Assembly (NCBI RefSeq): GCF_022647665.1
Contig: NZ_CP071872.1
Span: 1,984,001-2,048,000 of the forward strand
Direction: 5' to 3'
Origin: Streptomyces formicae
Lineage (GTDB): Bacteria; Actinomycetota; Actinomycetes; Streptomycetales; Streptomycetaceae
Length of the DNA: 64,000 bases
Of this stretch, positions 37,826 to 47,469 are shown one piece after another. Both the position numbers and the translations under genes were made by a program. Positions within the stretch are counted from its first letter, which is position 1. Every line of letters starts with the position of its first letter. The notes under the pieces were generated by a model. The model saw nothing but the letters and a program-made list of their open reading frames with translations. It was not told where the DNA came from and searched no databases.

Positions 37826-39202
37826 GTGGCCGTGACCGAACCTGCCCCCGTGGCGCAGCCCGCCGCGCACGAAGGGATCCTGCGGCGGCAGTCGCTCCGT
37901 GAATCGGCAGCCAGGACCTATGCGCGGTCGCTCCCGATCGTCCCGGTCCGGGCGCGCGGGCTGACGATCGAGGGGGCCGACGGGCGCCGCTACCTCGACT
38001 GTCTCTCGGGTGCGGGAACCCTGGCCCTCGGGCACAACCATCCCGTGGTGCTGGAGGCCATCAGGAAGGTCCTCGACTCGGGGGCTCCGCTGCACGTCCT
38101 CGACCTGGCCACCCCGGTCAAGGACGCCTTCACCACCGAGCTGTTCGCCACCCTGCCGCGGCCGCTCGCCGACGACGCCCGGATCCAGTTCTGCGGACCG
38201 GCGGGCACGGACGCGGTCGAAGCGGCACTCAAACTCGTCCGCACCGCCACCGGCCGCACAGGACTGCTCGCCTTCACCGGCGCGTACCACGGCATGACCG
38301 TCGGCGCACTCGCCGCCTCGGGCGGGGCCACCGATGTGCGCGTGACCCGGCTGCCGTACCCGCAGGACTACCGCTGCCCCTTCGGGATCGGTGGCGACCG
38401 CGGAGCCGAACTCTCCGCCCGCTGGACCGCGAGCCTCCTCGACGACCCCAAGGGCGGCGTCCCCGCCCCGGCCGGCATGATCGTGGAGCCCGTGCAGGGC
38501 GAGGGCGGAGTGATCCCGGCTCCCGACGCCTGGATGCGCCGGATGCGCTCCCTCACCGAGGCCCGCTCGATCCCGCTGATCGCCGACGAGGTGCAGACCG
38601 GCGTCGGCCGCACCGGCACCTTCTGGGCGGTCGAGCACAGTGGGATCGTTCCCGATGTGATGGTCCTGTCCAAGGCCATCGGCGGCTCCCTACCCCTGGC
38701 CGTCGTCGTCTACCGCTCCGAGCTCGACGCCTGGCAGCCCGGCGCCCACGCCGGCACGTTCCGAGGGAACCAGCTCGCCATGGCCGCGGGCGCCGCCACC
38801 CTCGCGTTCGTCCGCGAGAACCGCCTGGCCGAACGGGCCGCCACCCTCGGCGCCCGGATGCTCGGCCGCCTCCAGGGCCTCGCGGCGAGCCACCGCTGCA
38901 TCGGCGACGTACGCGGTCGCGGCCTCATGATCGGCGTCGAACTCGTCGACCCCGACACCGACGAGCCCAGTGCGGACGTGCCCCCGCCGGCCCCCGCCCT
39001 CGCCGCCGCCGTGCAGCAGGAATGTCTCCGCCGCGGCCTCATCGTCGAACTCGGCGGACGCCACTCGGGCGTCGTCCGGCTGCTGCCTCCCCTCACTCTC
39101 ACCGACGAACAGGCCGCTGCGGTCCTCGACCGCTTCGCCGACGCCCTGGCCGCCGCCGCACGCTCCTCCCACCGCCGGACCCACACCAGCCTGGCGCACT
39201 GA
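37826..39202 (+). CDS. Class III aminotransferase, diaminobutyrate-transaminase type
   Basis: 458-residue PLP enzyme like RhbA/EctB, which transaminates aspartate semialdehyde to 2,4-diaminobutyrate. GPAGTDAVE (124-132), AYHGMTVG, ADEVQTGVGRTG (253-264), Schiff-base Lys283 in LSKAIGG. GTG 37826 follows GGAGGA. First gene of the four-gene NIS operon; 29 bases separate it from the IucA-like gene. It likely makes the diamine building block, although the RhbB-type decarboxylase that would convert it to diaminopropane is absent. Confidence 0.87.
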   Translation: MAVTEPAPVAQPAAHEGILRRQSLRESAARTYARSLPIVPVRARGLTIEGADGRRYLDCLSGAGTLALGHNHPVVLEAIRKVLDSGAPLHVLDLATPVKDAFTTELFATLPRPLADDARIQFCGPAGTDAVEAALKLVRTATGRTGLLAFTGAYHGMTVGALAASGGATDVRVTRLPYPQDYRCPFGIGGDRGAELSARWTASLLDDPKGGVPAPAGMIVEPVQGEGGVIPAPDAWMRRMRSLTEARSIPLIADEVQTGVGRTGTFWAVEHSGIVPDVMVLSKAIGGSLPLAVVVYRSELDAWQPGAHAGTFRGNQLAMAAGAATLAFVRENRLAERAATLGARMLGRLQGLAASHRCIGDVRGRGLMIGVELVDPDTDEPSADVPPPAPALAAAVQQECLRRGLIVELGGRHSGVVRLLPPLTLTDEQAAAVLDRFADALAAAARSSHRRTHTSLAH

Positions 39203-39231
39203 TCCCGGACGACATCACAAGGAAGTCCCCC

Positions 39232-41256
39232 GTGAACCCCACCCCCACAGCTGACGCTCCAGAGCCCGACGGCCGTCCCGCCGCCCGCCCCGCAGGGCAC
39301 GCCGGGACATGCGGCCCCCTCACGGTCGAGCAGGCGACGGTGCCGCGACAGCTGTCGGGGTTCCTCGACGAGCGGACCGCACCCGTCCCCACGGCAGGCG
39401 CCGCGACGCCCCCCGCCGCCGTTGTCGTCCGGCCCGTCGCCGAGGCACCGGACCCCCTGGACCATCCCGATCCGCACAGCGCGGCGGACGCGGCCGCGAC
39501 CGAGAACCTGCTGCGCTGCTGGGTCCGCGAGAACAATCTCGCCCGGCCGGCGGGCCACATGCTGCGCATTCCCCTCGACGCCAGCGGCACGGCCCTGTTC
39601 GTCCCTGTCCGCTACTGGTCGGCCGCAGGCTGGCACCGCTTCGGTACGCCCGCCCTGGAAGGCGCACCGCACGACGCCCCGGCCGCCGACGCCGTCACCG
39701 TCGCCGCCCTCCTCACCCGCGAGCAGAACGCCGGCGGTCCAGCCGCCGCCGGGCACGCGAAGGCACCCGACGAGTACGGCTGGGAGGAGCCCGGCCCGGA
39801 CGAGTCCCGTCGCGTGTCCCGTTCCGAGGGAGCCGATCTCGTCGGCAGGGTGGCCGACTCCGTACGGCGGACGGCCGACTTCATCACCGACCGCCGTCGG
39901 CACGCCGCCCCACCCGCCCACGCCGACCTGTTCCTCACCGCCGAACAGTCACTGCTCCTCGGGCACCCGCTCCACCCCACACCCAAGAGCCGCGAAGGGC
40001 TCTCCGAGGCCGAGGCCCGTCTCTACTCACCCGAGTTGTACGGCTCCTTCCCGCTCCACTGGCTGGCCGTCGACCGCAGGGTCCTGGCCACCGACTCGGC
40101 CTGGACGGAAGAGGGGCGTCCCGTCCCCGCCGAGCTGCTCGCTCTCCGTCTCACCGACGGACTCCAACTCCCGCCCGGCACCGTGCCGTTGCCGCTCCAC
40201 CCGTGGCAGGCCAGGGAACTCGCCCACCGGCCCCCGGTCGCCGCCCTCCTTGACGCCGGTCTCCTCCACGACCTCGGTCCCGGCGGCGCCGCCTGGCACC
40301 CCACCTCGTCGGTCCGCACCGTCCACCGGCCCGGCACCCCCGCCATGCTCAAGCTCTCGCTCGGCGTACGCATCACCAACTCCCGTCGGGAAAACCTCCG
40401 CAAGGAACTCCACCGGGGCGTGGAGGTCCACCGACTGCTGCGCAGCGGACTGGCCGATCAGTGGCGCGCCGCCCACCCCCGCTTCGACATCGTCCGCGAC
40501 CCCGCCTGGCTCGCCGTCGACACCCTCGACGGTCCGCCCGTGCCGGGACTGGACGTCATGGTGCGCCACAACCCGTTCGCCCCAGGCGACGACGCCGTGT
40601 GCATCGCCGGGCTCACCGCCCCCCGGCCCTGGCCGGGCCGGTCCCGGATGCACTCGCGCCTCGCCGACATCGTGAACCGGCTGGCCATCCGCACCGGCCG
40701 GCCAGGCGGAGCCGTCGCCACCGAGTGGTTCCTGCGCTACCTCGACCAGGTCGTGCGCCCGGTGCTCTGGCTGGACGGCACGGCAGGAGTCGCCCTCGAA
40801 GCCCACCAGCAGAACACCCTGGTGATCCTCGACCCCGACGGCTGGCCGGTCGGCGGCCGCTACCGCGACAACCAGGGCTACTACTACCGCGAGTCCCACC
40901 GCGCGGCCCTCGAGCGCCGGCTCCCCGGCATCGGCAGCGCCAGCGACACCTTCGTCCCCGACACCGTCACCGACGAGCGCTTCGCCTACTACCTCGGCAT
41001 CAACAACGTCCTCGGCCTGATCGGCGCCTTCGGCTCCCAGCGCCTCGCCGACGAGCGCGTACTCATCGCAGCCTTCCGTCAGTTCCTCACCTCCGCCACC
41101 CTGCTCGGCTCACCCCTGCCGGCCCTGCTCCTGGACGCCCCGACCCTGCGCTGCAAGGCCAATCTGCTCACCCGGCTCCACGGCCTCGACGAACTCGTCG
41201 GCCCCGTGGACACCCAGTCCGTCTACGTCACCATCACCAATCCCCTCCACTCCTGA
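39232..41256 (+). CDS. NIS siderophore synthetase, IucA/RhbC-like
   Basis: 674-residue IucA/IucC family ligase, which adenylates a carboxylate (usually citrate) and couples it to an amine. The first 85 residues are a Pro/Ala-rich extension. Family motifs: GHPLHPTPKSREG (244-256), LHPWQ (322-326), PTSSVRT (357-363), KLSLGVRITNSRREN (374-388), EAHQQN, and the C-terminal RDNQGYYYRESH. The C-terminal FhuF-like region lacks the Cys cluster seen in reductases. GTG 39232. In rhizobactin-type pathways this type joins the first amine to citrate; substrate here is inferred. Confidence 0.9.
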   Translation: MNPTPTADAPEPDGRPAARPAGHAGTCGPLTVEQATVPRQLSGFLDERTAPVPTAGAATPPAAVVVRPVAEAPDPLDHPDPHSAADAAATENLLRCWVRENNLARPAGHMLRIPLDASGTALFVPVRYWSAAGWHRFGTPALEGAPHDAPAADAVTVAALLTREQNAGGPAAAGHAKAPDEYGWEEPGPDESRRVSRSEGADLVGRVADSVRRTADFITDRRRHAAPPAHADLFLTAEQSLLLGHPLHPTPKSREGLSEAEARLYSPELYGSFPLHWLAVDRRVLATDSAWTEEGRPVPAELLALRLTDGLQLPPGTVPLPLHPWQARELAHRPPVAALLDAGLLHDLGPGGAAWHPTSSVRTVHRPGTPAMLKLSLGVRITNSRRENLRKELHRGVEVHRLLRSGLADQWRAAHPRFDIVRDPAWLAVDTLDGPPVPGLDVMVRHNPFAPGDDAVCIAGLTAPRPWPGRSRMHSRLADIVNRLAIRTGRPGGAVATEWFLRYLDQVVRPVLWLDGTAGVALEAHQQNTLVILDPDGWPVGGRYRDNQGYYYRESHRAALERRLPGIGSASDTFVPDTVTDERFAYYLGINNVLGLIGAFGSQRLADERVLIAAFRQFLTSATLLGSPLPALLLDAPTLRCKANLLTRLHGLDELVGPVDTQSVYVTITNPLHS

Positions 41257-41300
41257 CCGGCTTCGGTCCTTCCGAGCCGCTGAGAGGAGCGCGCCACCCC

Positions 41301-42101
41301 ATGCCTCCCACCGAATCGAGCACGGACTCGGGCACCGACACGGGAGCGTCTCCCGGCACCCCTACCGACGGGGGCGCCGAGGACACACTGGACCTGCGGC
41401 TGCCCGACGAGCTCATCGCACTGTTCGGAGAGGACGCCGACCAGGCTGACGGATCCGGCGCCATTACGGGCGCCGGGCTGTTCGCCGCGGCGCTCGGCGG
41501 GGCGGCCGCCGCCGTGTCGGTCGACCGCGAAGACCTCCTCGACGCCCCCGCCGACTGGGGCGCGGCCACCACCCCCATCGGCTCCTTCCAGCTCGTCCCC
41601 GTCCGCATCGAACGGGATCTCCAGCTGATCAGCCGCTGGATGAACGACCCCGCCGTTGCCGCCTTCTGGCAACTCTCCGGACCCGAGTCGGTCGCCGAAG
41701 CCCATCTCCGCGCCCAGCTCGACGGTGACGGTCGCAGTGCACCCTGTCTCGGTGTCCTCGACGGCGTGCCCATGAGCTACTTCGAGGTCTACCGTGCCGA
41801 CCTCGACCCCCTCGCCCGTCACTACCCGGCCCGTCCCCACGACACCGGCATCCACCTCCTCATCGGCGGTGTCGCCGACCGCGGCCGCGGCGTCGGCACC
41901 GCACTGCTCAGGGCCGTCGCCGATCTCGTCCTCGACCACCGCCCCCGCTGCGCACGCGTCGTGGCAGAACCCGACCTGCGCAACACCCCCTCCGTGTCCG
42001 CCTTTCTGAGCGCCGGCTTCCGCTTCTCCGCGGAAGTCGATCTCCCCGACAAGCGAGCCGCGCTCATGGTCCGCGACCGCGCGCTGAGCAACCTGCTGTG
42101 A
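41301..42101 (+). CDS. GNAT acyltransferase, IucB/RhbD-like
   Basis: 266 residues with a 90-residue acidic, low-complexity start (LDLRLPDELIALFGEDADQ) before the Acetyltransf_8-type domain: FQLVPVRIERDLQLISRWMN, AAFWQLSGPESVAEAHLRAQ, GIHLLIGGVADRGRGVGTAL (CoA-binding loop RGRGVGTA), and LRNTPSVSAFLSAGF. IucB-type enzymes acylate an N-hydroxylated amine, but no hydroxylase gene is nearby, so it may act on a plain amine. ATG 41301 follows GAGAGGAGC. 44 bases after the synthetase. Confidence 0.85.
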   Translation: MPPTESSTDSGTDTGASPGTPTDGGAEDTLDLRLPDELIALFGEDADQADGSGAITGAGLFAAALGGAAAAVSVDREDLLDAPADWGAATTPIGSFQLVPVRIERDLQLISRWMNDPAVAAFWQLSGPESVAEAHLRAQLDGDGRSAPCLGVLDGVPMSYFEVYRADLDPLARHYPARPHDTGIHLLIGGVADRGRGVGTALLRAVADLVLDHRPRCARVVAEPDLRNTPSVSAFLSAGFRFSAEVDLPDKRAALMVRDRALSNLL

Positions 42102-42160
42102 ACGACCCGCTGACTTACATACACCGCTCGCCCCGCATCGGTTCCATTCGAGGAGTCCCC

Positions 42161-44020
42161 GTGCCGAAGCCCTCTTCCAGCCCAGACTCCGACGAGCCGC
42201 CCGCCCAGCCCGAGACCTCCGCGGCCCTTCCTGACCAGCCCGCCATCCCCCTGCTCCAGCCCCACCTGCTCGCTCCGGCCGAACTGAACCCGGAGACCTG
42301 GCGCCGGGCGGCCGGCCGCCTCCTCGCCAAGATGATCGGAGAGTTCGCGTACGAGGAACTCGTCGAGCCGGCCCAGGGCCCCGGCGACCGCCACACCCTC
42401 CGCCTCGACGACGGCGGGACCCTGATCTTCCGCGCCCGGCGAGGCGCGTACGGCAGCTGGCAGGTCGCACCGGACTCGATCGAGAGAGACGGCGAGCCCT
42501 TCGCCGACCCGCTGGGATTCCTCGTCGGGGCCCGCCGCCTCCTCGCCCTCGACGGAGCGACCCTCGGCCACCTCATCCGCGAACTCAGCACCACCCTCGC
42601 CGCCGACTGCAGGCTCGACCTCACCGCTCTCCCCGCCGCCAGGCTCGCCGACCTCGACTACGCCGCACTCGAAGGCCACCAGACGGGCCACCCCTGGCTC
42701 GTCCTCAACAAAGGCCGCATCGGCTTCTCCGCCCGCGACACCGCCCGCTGGGCCCCGGAGGCCCGCACTCCGGCCCGTCTCCCGTGGATCGCCGTCAGCA
42801 CCTCGCTCGCCACCTACCGCGGAGTCGCCGGGCTTGAGACCCCCCACCGGCTCTACGCGAGGGAACTCGACCCGGGCACCCGCGACGCCTTCGCCGCCGA
42901 ACTGCGCTCCCGTGGCCTCGACCCGGACGGGTACCTCCTCCTCCCCGTCCACCCGTGGCAGTGGGACCAGGTGCTGCTCCCTCTCTACGCCGCGCCCATC
43001 GCGCGCGGCGACATCGTCCCGCTGGGCCAGGACAGCGACCTCCGGACCCCCCAGCAGTCGGTCCGCACCTTCCTCAACACCAGCCGGCCCGACCGGCACA
43101 CCGTCAAGCTCCCGCTGTCCGTCCTCAACACCCTCGTCTGGCGCGGACTGCCCACGGAACGCACCCTCGCGGCCCCGGCCGTCACCGCATGGGTGCACGG
43201 TCTGCGCGACACGGACCCCTTCCTGCGTGACGAGTGCGGCGTGATCCTGCTCGGCGAGGTCGCCTCCGTCACGGTCCAGCACCCGCACTACGACCGACTC
43301 CCCGAGGTCCCGTACCAGTACAGGGAACTCCTCGGCGCGATCTGGCGCGAACCCCTGCGGCTGCCCCCGGGAGAGAAGGCCCGCACCCTCGCCTCGCTGC
43401 TGCACACCGACCCGGAGGGGCGCGCCTTCACGGCCGAGCTGGTCGAGCGCTCGGGGCTGGCCCCCATCGCATGGCTGCGGCACCTCTTCGCCGCGCTGCT
43501 GCCGCCGCTGCTGCGCTTTCTCTACCGCTACGGCACCGTGTTCTCCCCTCACGGCGAGAACGCCATCGTCGTCTTCGACGACCACGACGTGCCGGTACGG
43601 CTGGCGATCAAGGATTTCGTCGACGATGTGAACGTCAGCGCCCGGCCGCTCCCGGAGCACGGCTCCATGCTCGACGACGTACGGGCGGTCCTGCTCACCG
43701 AGGAGCCCGCCTTCCTCACCCAGTTCATCCACTCCGGGCTCTTCGTCGGTGTCTTCCGCTTCCTGGCCCCGTTGTGCGAGCAGCAACTGGGCGTCCCCGA
43801 AAGCGACTTCTGGTCCCTCGTACGGGCGGAGATCCTGCGCCACCAGGCCAGGTTCCCCGACCTCAAGGACCGCTACGAGATGTTCGACCTGCTCACCCCG
43901 CGGATCGAGCGGCTCTGCCTCAACCGCAACCGACTCCACCTCGACGGCTACCGGGACCGCGCCGAACGTCCGCACGCCGCCGTCCACGGCACGGTCCCCA
44001 ACCCGCTCGGCGCGGTCTGA
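42161..44020 (+). CDS. NIS siderophore synthetase, IucC/RhbF-like
   Basis: 619-residue second synthetase. Motifs: EGHQTGHPWLVLNKGRIGF (171-189), HPWQWD (264-269), TPQQSVRTFLNTSRP (296-310), KLPLSVLNTL, HGENA and KDFVDDVNVS. The IucC type usually couples the second amine to the citryl intermediate. GTG 42161 is chosen for the adjacent GAGGAG; an upstream GTG at 42098 overlaps the acyltransferase stop (GTGA) and would add 21 residues. Last gene of the operon, no transporter follows. Confidence 0.9.
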   Translation: MPKPSSSPDSDEPPAQPETSAALPDQPAIPLLQPHLLAPAELNPETWRRAAGRLLAKMIGEFAYEELVEPAQGPGDRHTLRLDDGGTLIFRARRGAYGSWQVAPDSIERDGEPFADPLGFLVGARRLLALDGATLGHLIRELSTTLAADCRLDLTALPAARLADLDYAALEGHQTGHPWLVLNKGRIGFSARDTARWAPEARTPARLPWIAVSTSLATYRGVAGLETPHRLYARELDPGTRDAFAAELRSRGLDPDGYLLLPVHPWQWDQVLLPLYAAPIARGDIVPLGQDSDLRTPQQSVRTFLNTSRPDRHTVKLPLSVLNTLVWRGLPTERTLAAPAVTAWVHGLRDTDPFLRDECGVILLGEVASVTVQHPHYDRLPEVPYQYRELLGAIWREPLRLPPGEKARTLASLLHTDPEGRAFTAELVERSGLAPIAWLRHLFAALLPPLLRFLYRYGTVFSPHGENAIVVFDDHDVPVRLAIKDFVDDVNVSARPLPEHGSMLDDVRAVLLTEEPAFLTQFIHSGLFVGVFRFLAPLCEQQLGVPESDFWSLVRAEILRHQARFPDLKDRYEMFDLLTPRIERLCLNRNRLHLDGYRDRAERPHAAVHGTVPNPLGAV

Positions 44021-44153
44021 CGCCTGCTCTCGACCTGCTCTCGACCTGCCCTCGGCCCGCTTTCCACCGCCTTCCACTGCCTTCGATCTTCGCCCTTCGG
44101 CCTGCTCGTGACCGGCTCGAACAGCCCGTAACAAGATCTCGACCCGTCCGGGA

Positions 44154-44176
44154 CTGTCAGTGCGACGGATTAGGGT
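44154..44176 (+). promoter_or_regulatory. RecA-NDp/PafBC-type promoter of dinG
   Basis: CTGTCAGTG, 8 bases, TAGGGT; one mismatch (C for T at the first position). The hexamer ends 9 bases before the dinG ATG, giving a leaderless or nearly leaderless transcript. Confidence 0.7.
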
Positions 44177-44185
44177 GGACGGCCT

Positions 44186-46174
44186 ATGACGAAGCCATCC
44201 CTCCCCGAGCTCCTCCACGCCGCCGTCACAGCCGTCGGCGGGATGGAAAGGCCTGGCCAGGTCACCATGGCCGAGTCCGTGGCCGCAGCCATCGACGACA
44301 GCTCCCACCTGCTCGTCCAGGCCGGCACCGGCACCGGAAAGTCCCTCGGCTATCTGGTGCCCGCCCTGGCCCACGGGGAGCCCGTCGTTGTGGCCACGGC
44401 GACGCTCGCCCTGCAGCGCCAGCTCGTGGAGCGGGACCTTCCGCGAACGGTGGAAGCACTGCATCCGCAGCTGCGACGCCGCCCGCAGTTCGCCATGCTC
44501 AAGGGGCGGTCGAACTACCTCTGCCTCCACCGGCTCCACGAGGGCGTTCCGCAGGAAGAGGAGGAGGGGCTCTTCGACCCCTTCGAGTCGGCGACGCCCA
44601 CGAGCAAGCTCGGCCAGGACCTGCTGCGCATGCGGGACTGGGCGGACGAGACGGAGACCGGCGACCGCGACGACCTCACCCCCGGTGTCTCCGACCGAGC
44701 GTGGTCCCAGGTCTCCGTGTCCTCCCGTGAGTGCCTGGGCGCGAGCAAGTGCGCCTACGGGGCGGAATGCTTCGCGGAGATGGCCAGGGAGCGCGCCAAG
44801 CTGTCCGACGTGGTGGTCACGAACCACGCCCTGCTCGCCATCGACGCGATCGAGGGCGCTCCTGTGCTGCCCCAGCACGAGGTGCTGATCGTCGACGAGG
44901 CGCATGAGCTGGTCTCCCGGGTCACCGGAGTCGCCACGGGCGAGCTCACGCCCAACCAGGTCAACCGTGCGGTGCGCCGCGCCGCCAAGCTGGTCAACGA
45001 GAAGGCCGCCGACCAGCTCCAGACGGCCGCCGAGGGCTTCGAGCGGCTGATGGAGCTCGCACTCCCCGGCCGCCTGGAGGAGATCCCGGAGGACCTCGGG
45101 TATGCGCTGTTGGCGCTGCGCGACGCAGCCCGTACGGTCATCTCCGCGCTCGGGGCGACCCGCGACAAGTCGGTGCAGGACGAGGACGCGGTGCGCAAGC
45201 AGGCGCTCGCCTCGATCGAGACCATCCACGACGTGTCCGAGCGGATCACCAACGGCTCGGAGTACGACGTCGTCTGGTACGAGCGCCACGACCGCTTTGG
45301 TGCCTCGCTGCGGGTCGCGCCGCTCTCCGTCTCCGGGCTGCTGCGCGAGAAGCTCTTCGCCGACCGGTCCGTGGTCCTGACGTCGGCGACGCTCAAGCTG
45401 GGCGGCGACTTCAATGGTGTCGGCGCCTCGCTCGGACTCGCCCCGGAGGGCACCGAGGGCGAGGACCTGCCCGTGTGGAAGGGCGTGGACGTGGGCTCGC
45501 CCTTCGACTATCCGAAGCAGGGGATCCTGTACGTCGCGAAGCATCTGGCCCGCCCGGCGCGCGACGGCGACCGCGGCGACATGCTGGACGAGCTCACCGA
45601 GCTGATGCAGGCCGCCGGCGGCCGCACACTCGGCCTGTTCTCCTCGATGCGGGCCGCTCAGCTGGCCGCCGAGGAACTGCGCTCGCGCATTCCGGAGTTT
45701 CCCATCCTGCTCCAGGGCGAGGAGACGCTCGGTGAGCTGATCAAGAACTTCGCGGCCGATCCGAAGACCTGCTTGTTCGGCACGCTCTCGCTCTGGCAGG
45801 GTGTCGATGTCCCGGGTGCGAGCTGCCAGCTGGTCGTCATGGACAAGATCCCCTTCCCGCGCCCCGACGATCCGCTGATGAGCGCTCGCCAGAAGGCGGT
45901 CGAGGATGCCGGGGGGAACGGCTTCATGGCCGTCGCTGCGACGCACGCGGCGCTGCTCATGGCCCAGGGGGCGGGGCGACTCGTCAGGGCGACCGGGGAC
46001 CGAGGTGTGGTCGCCGTGCTGGACCAGCGACTGGCCACCGCCCGCTACGGCAGCTATCTGAGGGCGTCACTGCCCGACTTCTGGTACACGACGGACCGTA
46101 ACCAGGTGCGCCGCTCGCTGGCCGCGATCGATGCCGCGGCACAGAAGGACGAGGCACAGAAGGACGAGGCATAG
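44186..46174 (+). CDS. dinG: DinG-type ATP-dependent DNA helicase
   Basis: 662-residue XPD/DinG-family 5'-3' helicase. Walker A AGTGTGKS (46-53), four iron-sulfur-cluster Cys at 113, 183, 189 and 195 (NYLCLH; ECLGASKCAYGAEC), DEAH at 237-240, helicase motifs SATL, LFSSMRAAQ, LSLWQGVDVPG and GAGRLVR. ATG 44186. The C-terminus ends in duplicated AQKDEA units. Convergent with lexA. The DNA-damage promoter supports a role in resolving R-loops or replication blocks. Confidence 0.93.
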   Translation: MTKPSLPELLHAAVTAVGGMERPGQVTMAESVAAAIDDSSHLLVQAGTGTGKSLGYLVPALAHGEPVVVATATLALQRQLVERDLPRTVEALHPQLRRRPQFAMLKGRSNYLCLHRLHEGVPQEEEEGLFDPFESATPTSKLGQDLLRMRDWADETETGDRDDLTPGVSDRAWSQVSVSSRECLGASKCAYGAECFAEMARERAKLSDVVVTNHALLAIDAIEGAPVLPQHEVLIVDEAHELVSRVTGVATGELTPNQVNRAVRRAAKLVNEKAADQLQTAAEGFERLMELALPGRLEEIPEDLGYALLALRDAARTVISALGATRDKSVQDEDAVRKQALASIETIHDVSERITNGSEYDVVWYERHDRFGASLRVAPLSVSGLLREKLFADRSVVLTSATLKLGGDFNGVGASLGLAPEGTEGEDLPVWKGVDVGSPFDYPKQGILYVAKHLARPARDGDRGDMLDELTELMQAAGGRTLGLFSSMRAAQLAAEELRSRIPEFPILLQGEETLGELIKNFAADPKTCLFGTLSLWQGVDVPGASCQLVVMDKIPFPRPDDPLMSARQKAVEDAGGNGFMAVAATHAALLMAQGAGRLVRATGDRGVVAVLDQRLATARYGSYLRASLPDFWYTTDRNQVRRSLAAIDAAAQKDEAQKDEA

Positions 46175-46197
46175 GAAGAAGGACGAGGCACAAGGCA

Positions 46198-46232
46198 GGG
46201 CCCCGGGACCGGCGCAGTGGGTCCCGGGGCCC
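46198..46232. terminator. Bidirectional terminator, dinG/lexA
   Basis: GGGCCCCGGGACC pairs perfectly with GGTCCCGGGGCCC (13 bp, 9-base loop) between the two convergent genes. Confidence 0.85.
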
Positions 46233-46275
46233 GGTCAGAGCCGACAGGGTGAGGCGACGAGGTGAGGCCGCGAGG

Positions 46276-47064
46276 TCACACGCGCCGAAGCACCGCCACC
46301 ACCTTGCCGAGGATCGTCGCCTCATCACCGGGGATCGGCTGGTAGGCCGCGTTGTGCGGGAGCAGCCAGACGTGGCCGTCCTCCCGCTTGAAGCGCTTGA
46401 CCGTGGCCTCGCCGTCGAGCATCGCCGCGACGATGTCGCCGTTCTCGGCGACCGGCTGGCGGCGGACCGTCACCCAGTCGCCGTCACAGATGGCTGCCTC
46501 GATCATCGAGTCGCCGACGACCTTCAGCACGAACAGCTCGCCGTCGCCGACCAGCTGCCGGGGGAGAGGGAACACGTCCTCGACCGACTCCTCGGCGAGG
46601 ATCGGGCCGCCGGCCGCGATCCGGCCGACCAGCGGCACGTACGAGGCCGCGGGTTTGCCGCTCGTGTCGGTCGGCTGCGTGGCCGGCTGGTCGGAGCCGC
46701 GCACCTCGTACGCACGCGGCCGGTGCGGGTCGCGGCGCAGGAAGCCCTTGCGCTCCAGGGCCATCAGCTGGTGGGCGACCGACGACGTGCTCGACAGGCC
46801 CACCGCCTGGCCGATCTCGCGCATCGACGGCGGGTAACCCCGCCGCTGGACGGAGTCGCGAATGACCTCGATGACCCTCCGCTGCCGGTCCGTGAGCCCC
46901 GAGCTGTCCGCACGGATCCCTGGAGGTCGGCCGGGCAGCGAGCGCGTGGGCTTCGGCCCCTCCGGGTTCGTGACTGCGTCATTCATGGCATGCACCGGCT
47001 CGAATCGGTTCTGGGAGCGGTCCTGGGCAGTGATGGTGGCGGCACTGTCTGCGGTGGTGGTCAC
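46276..47064 (-). CDS. lexA: SOS repressor LexA
   Basis: 262 residues. N-terminal winged HTH ([39 protein letters not shown]), self-cleavage site Ala151-Gly152 in RIAAGGP, catalytic Ser186 (GDSM) and Lys223 (TVKRF). GTG 47064 ([10 protein letters not shown]) matches the N-terminal extension of Streptomyces LexA; preceded by GAGAGGGG. Upstream LexA box at 47127-47142 predicts autorepression. Divergent from nrdR. Confidence 0.96.
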   Translation of the reverse strand: MTTTADSAATITAQDRSQNRFEPVHAMNDAVTNPEGPKPTRSLPGRPPGIRADSSGLTDRQRRVIEVIRDSVQRRGYPPSMREIGQAVGLSSTSSVAHQLMALERKGFLRRDPHRPRAYEVRGSDQPATQPTDTSGKPAASYVPLVGRIAAGGPILAEESVEDVFPLPRQLVGDGELFVLKVVGDSMIEAAICDGDWVTVRRQPVAENGDIVAAMLDGEATVKRFKREDGHVWLLPHNAAYQPIPGDEATILGKVVAVLRRV

Positions 47065-47126
47065 GTCGGCCCCTCTCGAAATGGTCTCCCTAGCTGGACA
47101 ACGGTAGTGGCTTTCGAAAGGTTGCG

Positions 47127-47142
47127 CCAAACACACGTTCGA
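47127..47142 (-). promoter_or_regulatory. LexA (SOS) box of lexA
   Basis: Minus strand TCGAAC-GTGT-GTTTGG, a close fit to GAAC-N4-GTTY, about 63 bases before the lexA start codon. AT-rich sequence (AAAAATCGC complement) lies beside it. Confidence 0.8.
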
Positions 47143-47469
47143 GTGAAAAATCGCAGATAGCCTGACTTCTACGTGTGACGGGTGTATAGGCGGGTCACTG
47201 GTCGGGGTCGGGCCCGGGCGGAGGTCCTGACCGCTACGGTAGCCTGCGCGCCGCCGCGCGGCCCCCCGCGTCGACGAAATGGCCGCCGTCAGGTCGTGTC
47301 GCGCGCCGCCGCGAACGCGTACCGCGTCGTCCGTGAGCGTGCCCTTCCAGTGTGTCATCCGGGACCCCCGGAATCCCGTCCGCGGCGCGTCTCCCGTACC
47401 CTCGTGGCCGACCCGGACCGGCCGTGCGTCGTCGCGCCACGCGACACGCGCTGGAGAGGGCCTTGGCAA

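Noticed and set aside
42098..42160. Upstream start of the second siderophore synthetase overlapping the acyltransferase stop
   Set aside because: It is possible (GTGA overlap), but GTG 42161 has GAGGAG at good spacing and the extra 21 residues look unlike the family.
44101..44153. LexA box before dinG (CTCGAACAGCCCGTAAC)
   Set aside because: Only the left half GAAC fits; the right half is CGTA instead of GTTC. The PafBC-type motif explains damage control better.
41822..45946. A very long open frame (over 1300 codons) on the minus strand across the siderophore operon and dinG
   Set aside because: It mirrors the third-position G+C bias of the plus-strand genes, contains no recognisable domain, and crosses several well-supported genes.
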